Positions 56,601 to 64,000 of a DNA stretch of 64,000 nt are shown here, one piece after another. This DNA comes from Acanthornis magna (lineage: Eukaryota; Chordata; Aves; Passeriformes; Acanthizidae), in NCBI GenBank assembly GCA_036785705.1, contig JAWUZG010000052.1, positions 62,001 through 126,000 of the forward strand, read 5' to 3'. A program made the translations under genes and the position numbers. Numbering within the stretch: position 1 is the stretch's first letter; every line of letters begins with the position of its first letter. Under the pieces are notes generated by a model. That model saw only the letters and a list, made by a program, of their open reading frames with translations, was not told the origin of the DNA and did not search any database.

Positions 56601-59600
56601 AGCAGAAAAGCCACCCCCTTTCCCAACCTCCTACATCATGAGACAGGTGGATTGAAGCAACAGTTTACAAGTTCATAATTGATGTGGCTGCTACTAAAAG
56701 GGAGATGCTATCAGATGGAGCCCCTCATTCCCAGTTTCTCATCTTCATGAGGCACACATGTGCTTGCCACCCACTCATCCTCATGGAAGAGGACATCAGG
56801 TGGGAGTGGACTTGGTCTTAGATTGAGCAGCCAGACCCTGTCCCAGCCTGATGAAGGTGGAGCCATACCAGGAGTTCTTTAGGGAACTTGAAAAACTTTT
56901 ACTTGCTTTTGGTTCTTCTGCTGTGTTTTAGTTTCCTCATGAAAAGGAGGACAGGACAAACAGGCAGAGCTGTCAGCAGTACCTCAACTAACAGTGTTCT
57001 GATCTGCGTGTCCCTGTAGTCAAAACTGACGTTCCCATGGGTTTTGTCTCCACAAGCTTCATCATCCTTGGTCTCTGCAGTAATGCTGAACACTACATTA
57101 CCTTAAATAGTAGCAAAAAAGGAAAAAAAATGGACCTCTGTCATGCAGGATGATTGACAAAAGTAAGAAATATCATCTGATGAGTAAGATTAAGTAGTTC
57201 AACATAATGAATAGTCAGTCACTGTAGGTGAGACATATGGGAAGAGAATTGATCTGTAAAAATGAGAATGATAAATGCACCACAGTTGTGGAAAAGCTCT
57301 TTAACCCAGAAAACTGGAAAGACCAGTGGTAGACCAAGCTCTCCAAGTTGGAGCAGGATTATGTTTTTCAGGTGAGATATAAATTTATTAGTATCAATCT
57401 CAGAACAGAAAACCAAGTAGATTCAAAGCACGTACCTATTTCTTTGGGGAAAATATTCCAGACATACGTCTTTCTTTGCTTGGCACATACACATCCATCA
57501 TTCTCTGTGGAGATGAGTTTGGCGTGATAATCACGGGAATTTGACAGCGAAACATTAATCTGAGAACAGAAAAGGTAGTGTAATGGGATGAAGATTTTGT
57601 ACCATATGCTTTATTGTTAGAGAGGGGTGAGAGACTATTTGTTTACATCCAGAGTTAAGTGTAGAGCAGATTTAAGGCCTGGAATGATGGTGTTTGATAA
57701 TCGTCCATCAGATGTAACATGAACCGTTTCCCCTCTTGCTTCTCACAGCATTCTCACTGAGATGTTAAGCATCCCATGCACACCTGATTCTTAAGGAAAA
57801 GTCCCCACTTAAACTATTGATGGCTTGCATGACTGTGGATGGTGAATGCTACTCTGCAAAGCACTTCTTTCCTTTCTCTTATGGATCTTGAGAGAGTTGC
57901 TTTATAGACCCATTCTAGTTACAGTTCTCACAGATCTCCCTTTGCTCTGAAGTGGTTTAAGAGGACAAATCCGGTCAGGATAATCTGTTGTCAGCTAGAA
58001 TGAGCAGTACCTCCATCAACAGCAGATCCAACCACCTTCACCAATCATTTTCCTGCAGTTTCTTTCGGGATGGAGTAAGGTTTAGCCATGTGGGCGGAAG
58101 TACACACCTTAATGCACTGGTCAAGGTAGTTAAAGACAGTGGCTCTAAGCAGGAAATCTTCTCCTCGGATGATAGAGTATGGCAGGGTCAAGTCGACAAA
58201 GAAAGGTTGCAAGGCTGTCAGGGTGTGGCAGGCACAGACATGCCAAATCCAGCCAACTCCTCCACACAGAAAGCACTGGCTTTCCATTTGGTGATGGTGT
58301 CAGGGACGGTGTATGAGATGCTGGCTCTTCCAGTAGAGCTGATGGGAAGGGAGAAAAGATGGAAGTTTTTGGAAGGGTAAATTTCATATACCTTGCTTCT
58401 CAATAGAGACAACAAGTTTTGAAAATCAGAACTGCCTTTATTCTATCTGCAGAAATCCCTCATACAAGTCCCTGAAATATATCACTCAAATCTTCTAAGA
58501 AAAGCCCATTTGAAAGTTATGCACATGATTTCCTTGAGAACAGAAAGACAACTTGGAGTTCTTGTTTTGCCAACCCCTATTTTAAATAGAGGTGTCCTTC
58601 TGAGGAAAGGGATATGACTTGTGGTATATGTAATGTGGGAAAAGTGTCTTTAGGGACATCTTTGGTAATTTCATCATAGAAAAGAGAAGTGCAGGTGGGC
58701 AGCTGATGATTGAAAAATGTTGGTCTTCTAGGCCAAAAAGTAAGAAGAGTTGGCAAGGGATTGCCACCTTGCTGGACATCAGGGGCCATATTTAGCAATT
58801 CCTAAAGCAAGGCAAAGAGATGAAAGAAGCAGTACTCACTTAATTGGAACTATATCCCAAATCCAAGCTTCGGGAAAGAATTCCCGAATGGTCTCAAGGA
58901 TGAGTTGCCTCTCACGTTCCTCCCTACCAACTTCAGCTGGTAAGAGATAATGGGAATTTAGTAAAACCTGGTTCATATAATGGAGACTCCCAGGAAGGAC
59001 AGGTTTGAATGTGCATGGGCCAGTATGAATGACCATGAGTGTTTTACCATTCCCTTCTAGACAGAGTGGTAAAAGTTCCTGAGACTATAAATAATGCCAC
59101 ACAAACATTATTTAGTGTTACTAGTGTATCCCTGAGTTAAGTATAACCCGGTGTCATAGGAAAAAGAAAACATTACTTGAAATGTTTTGGTCTCCAAATA
59201 GGAGCATACCTAGGGCTAGAGCTCAGGTCACTTGGCTCTTAGCTCTGTTTGCTGTCCACACTGTCACACAGTCTTTTCCAACTAGCTCTGGTCAGAAGGG
59301 AATCAGTGTCAATAGTGTTGGTTTTGGGTGACAATCTGTCGATTGCCAACAATTCCCAGTGGAAAACTGGACATGGATCATACGTGTAGGCCTGAAAGTC
59401 TCTTTTGGGAGTTGGCAACTAGCCTAAGCTATCTTATTCTGTGCCAGACCAATATTCAATATCAAACCCAATGTGGTTAATGAGTACTGTCCATGTATAT
59501 GTCACACAAATACCACTTCCTTCAGGGAAAAAGTAATATCTCCTTACTGCCCCCTGTATTACCTGATGATTTGACATGGTGTGCAGAAGCCATGTGTGCT

Positions 59601-62600
59601 GCATTCAGTAAATATGGTTGACGCCTTACAGTCTCACTAGTGCATACAACTGGTTGTCGAACCTTTGAGTTGGTAAATAATTTAATTCCCATGTCCTGTA
59701 AAAAACACATTTTGGTGTTAGCCATAACCATATGGCAGCTGAAGTTTGTTCCATTCTTTCCTCTTTCCCATTACTGTCTTTCCACCACAGAGGTGCCCAG
59801 AGACATCTATGCAGAGACATTTTGGAGCTTTGTGTGCGTTGGAAAATCACAGTAGGCACCAGACTCAATTAAGAATAGGGGTCCAAGAGGAGAGTTTGTC
59901 ATGTATGGGTTTTACTAACAGGGTCTTTTGCAGAATCTAGTACTATGTAAGCATTAACTCACTTCAGCATATTTAAGTAACGTACAGGACATTTACCCTG
60001 AGGAATTGATACACATCTGGGCCTAATCCAGACATTACGGGTGTGTAATACAAGCCTTTGTGAAAGATGTGGTCAGATGAGACACAGGGCTCTTGGGAGT
60101 CTTCTTCTAGATTGAACCCATGGAAGACATAGCCTTGAAAGTCTTGTAGGGGATGCAGGTTGTATACCTGTGAGGGGCAAGGAAACACAGAAACTGTGTG
60201 TGCGTTCAACTCTAATTGAACTCTAATCAACTGTTGAAACAGTTAATTGAGTTGAAACAATCAACTCTAATTACACCATCAAACACTGAAAATTGCCAGA
60301 GCTGAGATGTCAGCCTGTTTGAAACCCTGCTGTTTCCTGGACTGAGGAGTAGCTGAATGGGTGGGCTCACAGGGTAGTGGCCAGTGACACAAAGTCTAGT
60401 TGGAGGCCAGTAACTAGTGATGGACCTCAGGGTACTCCAGTACTGGGTTCAGTCTTGTTCAACATCCTCATTGATTGTCTGGATGTTGGGGCAGAGAGTA
60501 CCCTCAACAAGTTTGCTGGTGGCACAAAACTGGGAGGAGTGGCAGATATGCCAGAGGGTTGTGCTGCCAGAAACCAGTCACAGGTTAAACTGAATCCCAC
60601 ATGAAAGAGGACTTCCAATCCACAGGAAACAAAACATGTTTACTTCCTGCTAGAGATGGCTTATGACCATGGCATGCCAAAAGCTGTAGGAGTCTAACGC
60701 AGTCTAATGATCTCAAGTGGACAGACACTGTAGCGGAGGAGGAAGGAGCAGTGGAAAGAGACAAGGCATTTGGCAGCTTACCATTTCCATGGACAGCTCC
60801 ATCTCCGGCTTCAGGAGCAGCACGGTCTGATCCACTGCCCTCACAGCACAGAAGGAGTTAGCAGCTTCAATGACCAAAATGACATTGGAAGCTGGGTGCA
60901 TCTGCTTTTCAGAGAATTGCAAGTGGACCTGAAATTCATCAAACAGATGTTGGCATGGCTAACCCATGCTGCTGGGCTGCCCTGTCTGCGAGGGGCGTGC
61001 AAGGAGAGTGGAAGGATTTTCTATCAAAGCACAGAAGATCTGCCTGGAGAAGGATGTGTGGTCTCCACTGCAGCTGTTGAGCAGGCCTCTGTTAGAACAG
61101 GGACTTAGGCAATTAGCACACTTAGATTCCTGTGTTAGCTGAAATGAAGCCTACCTTGCACGATTTAAAACAAAGTGTAAAACTTTCGCTGTTATTATCA
61201 AATCAAATCAAATCAAACCTTATTATGACTTGACTACATGCAATAAGCGCTACAGTGAGCAAATAATATTTTTCTTAGGTCCATGGCCCATGTTAGCAAA
61301 TACCTAAAACAGATTTTGTTTTGAATCTATTCAGAACAAAATCGATTTCACATTTATGTCAGATAACAGGAAAAAATAGGAGGGGTAACTAGAAATGTTT
61401 AATCTCACTTGGGTTTTTTTGTCCTATAATTTCATGCATTTTAACTTTTAGGAACTTAAGATTAGAAAAATCTTAATGGTGAAGTCTGATTTTATAATGA
61501 TAAATGAAAATGTACCATTGAAAGAAACAAAAAAAAGAAAGAAAAACTTGAACACCAGACTGCTATTTTTGCTTTCTTTTCTATGTGTATTTAGTTCTGG
61601 TAAACCTAAAATGAGTTTTTCAACAAAAAAAAGTGTAAAAAATTAGATTGAATAGTGAAGTGGGATAAGGCTAAAGTGTGTTCAGTATGCTGAAGAGCAG
61701 AAAGTCTAGAAACTAAATGGAACACTAGCAGAGTTTAAGAGAGGTAAGAACCATTTGGGATTTGTGTGCATTTCCTGAAAAGTTTTTGACATTAAAAGAT
61801 GATTTATCCTTTTACAATAAGGCCAGGAGGTAGTGGTAGAGGAAAGACATATGGCCAAAGACAAAAAAAAAGAGCAAAAGGAGTAATGTAGAGAAAAGTG
61901 GATGGAAGCAAGAAACAAAACTGGCAATGTGTTGTGAATGTATACACAATAAATTTGTATTTATCTGACAGCAGGTAAGACTTGCTATATCTTAGTGCCT
62001 CTCACCTTGTTTTTGAAACACTTCTCAACTGGCAATTGAACACTGTCTGCCACCAGCTCCTTGTCAGGGTGTAAGGTGTACACCAGCAACCGAAGGGCTG
62101 GAGCCATTTCTTCACTGACCACAAGTGGAATGGTGAAAGTGCCATTTTGGCCTGTTAGAAGAAGCAAAGGCACCAATAAAGAAGGAACATCAAAGATTTC
62201 CTGTAGAAGCAGCCAAACTCAACAGGTGTGTAGCTCTACCAGTCAGTGGAGCAATCTGGACTTGGCTGATACACTGAGCAATTTTCCAGGAGATGACATG
62301 CCCAGGTTTAAGCCAGGTGGTCTCAGATTTATGGTAGATTTGAACACGTGGCCATATTCGGATAGGGCCCCAAAGGCAAACACTGCATTCCCTACATCAT
62401 CCTTTGGGAAGATCTTTAGAGAAGGCTATTTGACTAATATGAAATTATCTGATTGCTGGACTAAACCTGACTTTATAGTGATCCTAGTGGTAGTGCTACT
62501 ATCATGCACACATACATGGGTGGAGAGAGACACAGCCCTCCCAGTGGCTGCTATATAGATCCAGGAGGTCTTGCCTTGGTTCAGCCAGCTGGGTTTTTGT

Positions 62601-64000
62601 TTGTTTGTTTGTTTTAATGCAAAAATATAGATTGGTAACTTAACTTACCAATGTGGATATTAACTTTAATTTCCCCTGTAAGGACAATCTTGCCTTTTGC
62701 CATGCCCTGTGCAGAGAAGATCAAGACATGTATGGGTTGGTGGAAGTTGGAGGGAGAAAGCAGCAATCAGGCTTGTTGTGCATCGTCAGGACAATCTGCT
62801 TCAGCATAAGCTTAGGACATGCTGAATGCTCCCACTGCTGCTGCTGGGGACCTTGTTGCTGGTCACAAAGCAGAAGCAAAAGGAAGGGAATAGGGGGGCA
62901 GAGAATACCATGAAGAGCACTCACTGCTGTAATTCCTGGGGATGGATTGCCAGACAGCTGCCTGGCAAAGCCCTTTCGGCAAACCATGCCATAACCTCAT
63001 ACTCACCACATAATAGAAGTTCATGGTGCTGACGCTCTCGTATCCTTCTGTGTTTAAGATGTAGTGCACAGTGATCATCCTCTTCTGCCCACATTTCAGG
63101 TCTTTCCATAAGGGCTCAATCCTCACAAAACTGCTAGTCCACGAGTAGAAGCGCCGGATGGAGAGAGACCCTTCTGGGTAGTAAGGCTCTATCCAGCCTT
63201 CATAGTGGCAGTGGTCACTGCTTTTATAGATTGCCTGATCAGGAGAGGGAGTGGGGAAGAAAATGAAGACAAACATATATCATTAGGAAAATCATCACCA
63301 CATTCTGCCATCAGAATGATTAGTTCACATAATGCACGTATATAAGAACTGCATCTAAAGCCAAACCGATAAGGAAAAAGCAGCCTTGCAGGAAGCCATT
63401 GCTTTGCAACTACTCCTGAGGTAATTTTTGAGAGCTCTACACCATGAAGTAAGATGGAGAAAGCACACTTTTATTACCAGAATTCAAACCTCATTCCATC
63501 TCCTTTGGGATTCAGTTTGAGAGCAGCCATATCTCTCTGTGTCTCTGTTCAGACTTGTTTTGTACTCACTTTCAGACTGATCTCGGGATCAAACATTTCA
63601 GAGGTGTCAATGCTAAACTCAGCAACACCATTATTATCCGGTGTGAAGTTGTCTGTATTCTTGTTATTGACAAATAACTGAATAACCTCATTGGAAATAG
63701 GAGAGTTGTCTTTGTCTACCAGTTTGATCTGTAAAAGGGAATGTGAAATATGTTGAGTGCATTATCTTTCTGTATGTAGATACTGATATTTTGCATTCCT
63801 TTGGTCTCCAAACAACAGAATTGCTTTTTCATCTTCCTTCAAAGCAATACTTAAAATCTGAAACATCTCTCTTCGCTTTTTGGCAGTTGTCTGAGCTATC
63901 TTATGAGGTTTGGAGTAGGAGCTTCCTCACCATCTGCCACACCATTGATAATGTCCTTTTGTGGAGCAAGAACTTCTCATGTCTCATCTCTTTCCTAATC
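47577..64000 (-). CDS. OVST: Ovostatin (OVST), 3' three-quarters, with a frameshift in exon 19
   Basis: Egg-white and secreted A2M-family protease inhibitor. Exons equivalent to A2M 11-35 are visible and exons 1-10 lie past the right edge. The joined exons total 3296 bases, which is 1098 codons plus two extra bases. I recall chicken ovostatin as very similar, for example [43 protein letters not shown] and [13 protein letters not shown]. The thioester PFGCGEQN is intact, whereas the chicken protein is known to lack the thioester Cys. Two additional bases at 58221-58223 break the frame in exon 19 and give a TGA before most of MG7, CUB, thioester and receptor-binding domains. All other exons and splice sites look functional, so this is either a very young null allele or a sequence error. 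It lies about 8.6 kb upstream of A2M on the same strand. Confidence 0.85.
47972..48077 (-). CDS. OVST: OVST exon 34 equivalent (receptor-binding domain)
   Basis: 106 bp. Encodes [19 protein letters not shown] and [16 protein letters not shown] plus one base. The last block matches chicken ovostatin as recalled. Donor GTAGGA. Confidence 0.94.
48999..49067 (-). CDS. OVST: OVST exon 33 equivalent (receptor-binding domain)
   Basis: 69 bp encoding [20 protein letters not shown] and LQN. Acceptor TAAAG, donor GTAAGT. Confidence 0.92.
49649..49739 (-). CDS. OVST: OVST exon 32 equivalent (receptor-binding domain)
   Basis: 91 bp. Encodes [18 protein letters not shown], then [13 protein letters not shown]. 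At the two human receptor-contact lysine positions it has Lys and then Asp. Donor GTAAAC. Confidence 0.94.
49906..50030 (-). CDS. OVST: OVST exon 31 equivalent (receptor-binding domain)
   Basis: 125 bp. Starts [20 protein letters not shown] and includes [19 protein letters not shown]. Ends two bases into a Ser codon. Confidence 0.94.
50444..50659 (-). CDS. OVST: OVST exon 30 equivalent (end of thioester domain, CUB)
   Basis: 216 bp, 72 codons. Starts [20 protein letters not shown], includes [19 protein letters not shown] and ends GSGCVFLQ. Donor GTAAAT. Confidence 0.94.
51232..51452 (-). CDS. OVST: OVST exon 29 equivalent (thioester domain)
   Basis: 221 bp. Starts [17 protein letters not shown], includes [20 protein letters not shown] and ends [12 protein letters not shown]. 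The donor GTGCCA is weak, but the homologous border is unambiguous. Confidence 0.92.
51706..51871 (-). CDS. OVST: OVST exon 28 equivalent (thioester domain)
   Basis: 166 bp. Starts [20 protein letters not shown], includes [20 protein letters not shown] and ends SAKEV plus one base. Confidence 0.94.
52879..52953 (-). CDS. OVST: OVST exon 27 equivalent (thioester domain)
   Basis: 75 bp encoding [20 protein letters not shown] and GHSSL. Same length as in A2M. Confidence 0.94.
53348..53504 (-). CDS. OVST: OVST exon 26 equivalent (thioester domain)
   Basis: 157 bp. Starts [20 protein letters not shown] and ends [15 protein letters not shown]. Donor GTAGCA. Confidence 0.94.
53973..54054 (-). CDS. 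OVST: OVST exon 25 equivalent (thioester domain)
   Basis: 82 bp encoding [20 protein letters not shown] then RDKEGNTW. One codon shorter than A2M. Confidence 0.94.
54566..54742 (-). CDS. OVST: OVST exon 24 equivalent (thioester exon)
   Basis: 177 bp with [16 protein letters not shown], an intact thioester Cys and Gln. 54 of 59 residues and 165 of 177 bases match A2M exon 24, including a 56-base identical run (54584-54639 against 12565-12620). Identity stops about ten bases into the introns. Confidence 0.97.
55611..55694 (-). CDS. OVST: OVST exon 23 equivalent (CUB to thioester domain)
   Basis: 84 bp. Encodes [20 protein letters not shown] and ends ARGSFSVV plus one base. Donor GTAAAT. Confidence 0.92.
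56482..56533 (-). CDS. OVST: OVST exon 22 equivalent (CUB)
   Basis: 52 bp encoding [17 protein letters not shown] plus one base. Same length as in A2M. Confidence 0.92.
56983..57101 (-). CDS. OVST: OVST exon 21 equivalent (MG7-CUB)
   Basis: 119 bp. Encodes [19 protein letters not shown] and ends [12 protein letters not shown]. The weak-looking acceptor TTTAAG is still AG. Confidence 0.92.
57436..57559 (-). CDS. OVST: OVST exon 20 equivalent (MG7)
   Basis: 124 bp. Starts [18 protein letters not shown], includes [20 protein letters not shown]. Sequon NVS at the start. In the frame that follows the repaired exon 19. Confidence 0.92.
58108..58338 (-). pseudogene. OVST: OVST exon 19 equivalent with two-base insertion and premature stop
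   Basis: 231 bp against 229 in A2M. The frame runs [38 protein letters not shown] and then TGA (58218-58220). Removing two bases restores the family frame [24 protein letters not shown] to the GTGTGT donor. The extra bases are two of the three G at 58221-58223 on the plus strand. Typed as pseudogene for this exon only. Confidence 0.9.
58840..58936 (-). CDS. OVST: OVST exon 18 equivalent (bait region to MG6)
   Basis: 97 bp. Encodes [20 protein letters not shown], then [12 protein letters not shown]. Charged and arginine-rich bait end, followed by the conserved [14 protein letters not shown] block. Confidence 0.93.
59563..59695 (-). CDS. OVST: OVST exon 17 equivalent (bait region)
   Basis: 133 bp. 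Starts [20 protein letters not shown] and ends AHHVKSS plus one base. Encodes the first part of the bait, including the dibasic RR. It is 39 bases longer than the A2M exon 17 model. Confidence 0.9.
59997..60167 (-). CDS. OVST: OVST exon 16 equivalent (MG6)
   Basis: 171 bp. Starts [18 protein letters not shown], includes [20 protein letters not shown] and ends GPDVYQFLR. Donor GTAAAT. Confidence 0.94.
60207..60275. repeat. Short AACTCTAATT repeat cluster, OVST intron
   Basis: Three near-copies of AACTCTAATT within 70 bases, with an intervening AACTGTTGAAACAGTT segment that is almost palindromic. AT-rich local duplication. Confidence 0.65.
60377..60610 (+). mobile_element. CR1 LINE reverse-transcriptase fragment, OVST intron
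   Basis: Plus-strand frame reads [20 protein letters not shown], then [19 protein letters not shown] and [12 protein letters not shown]. It corresponds to the CR1 ORF2 block SGVPQGSVLGPVLFNI...[19 protein letters not shown]. The catalytic FADD is changed to FAGG, so it is a decayed relic. Confidence 0.9.
60782..60928 (-). CDS. OVST: OVST exon 15 equivalent (MG6)
   Basis: 147 bp. Starts [17 protein letters not shown], includes [20 protein letters not shown] and ends LSMEM at a GTAAGC donor. Confidence 0.94.
61198..61217. repeat. (ATCAA)n microsatellite, OVST intron
   Basis: About four perfect tandem copies of ATCAA. Confidence 0.85.
62006..62151 (-). CDS. OVST: OVST exon 14 equivalent (MG5-MG6)
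   Basis: 146 bp. Starts [20 protein letters not shown], includes [16 protein letters not shown] and ends VEKCFKNK. Sequon NGT near the start. Confidence 0.94.
62649..62706 (-). CDS. OVST: OVST exon 13 equivalent (MG5)
   Basis: 58 bp encoding [19 protein letters not shown] plus one base. Acceptor GCACAG, donor GTAAGT. Confidence 0.93.
63007..63234 (-). CDS. OVST: OVST exon 12 equivalent (MG4-MG5)
   Basis: 228 bp, 76 codons. Starts [19 protein letters not shown], includes [16 protein letters not shown] and [18 protein letters not shown], and ends MNFYYV. Confidence 0.95.
63570..63728 (-). CDS. OVST: OVST exon 11 equivalent (MG4)
   Basis: 159 bp, 53 codons. Starts [19 protein letters not shown] and ends MFDPEISLK. 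Nearly the chicken ovostatin sequence as recalled. Acceptor TTACAG, donor GTGAGT. The 272 bases beyond it to the window edge are intron. Confidence 0.93.

Noticed and set aside
60770..61108. 112-codon plus-strand frame
   Set aside because: It is the antisense shadow of OVST exon 15, which carries the conserved CAVRAVDQ block.
1..64000. A novel defence, CRISPR-like or operon-type system
   Set aside because: No regularly spaced repeats, no bacterial-style gene packing and no tRNA or rRNA genes; all strong coding signal is explained by two A2M-family genes.

Overview
This is vertebrate genomic DNA, almost certainly from a bird and probably a songbird. It carries CR1 retrotransposon 3' ends and a solo ERVL-type LTR of a kind I associate with passerine genomes, and its genes are split into many short exons. 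Species and family names rest on recall, because no search or alignment was run.

The window holds two large protease-inhibitor genes of the alpha-2-macroglobulin (A2M) family. They lie head to tail on the minus strand and read from high to low coordinates. The upstream gene runs from beyond the right edge (>64000) down to about 47577. It matches ovostatin (OVST), the egg-white A2M homologue; exons equivalent to 11-35 are visible and exons 1-10 lie outside. The downstream gene runs from a TATA box at about 39045 and a start codon at 38957 down to about 3787. All 36 exons expected of an A2M gene can be placed, giving an uninterrupted model of about 1485 residues (human A2M has 1474). Exon lengths and phases are nearly the same in the two genes, as expected for tandem duplicates.

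Layout from left to right: 1-3786 is 3' flank with nothing recognised. 3787-38957 is A2M, with introns holding a 23-bp minisatellite, a CR1 tail at 6.6 kb and a larger CR1 3' end at 37.5 kb. 39051-45146 is the intergenic spacer. 45201-46150 is a solo LTR with a perfect 5-bp target-site duplication. 46156-47086 is a partly GC-rich spacer before a candidate OVST poly(A) signal. 47577-64000 is OVST, with a CR1 reverse-transcriptase relic in one intron.

Both products would be secreted 'Venus fly-trap' inhibitors. A protease cuts the bait region (exons 17-18), the thioester in exon 24 reacts, and the C-terminal receptor-binding domain is exposed for clearance. Two points stand out. OVST exon 19 has two extra bases that create a premature stop, although every other visible exon is intact. 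The thioester exon (24) is about 93% identical in DNA between the two genes while most other exons are only about 40-55% identical in protein, which suggests exon-scale gene conversion. No further genes, RNA genes or CRISPR-like arrays were recognised.
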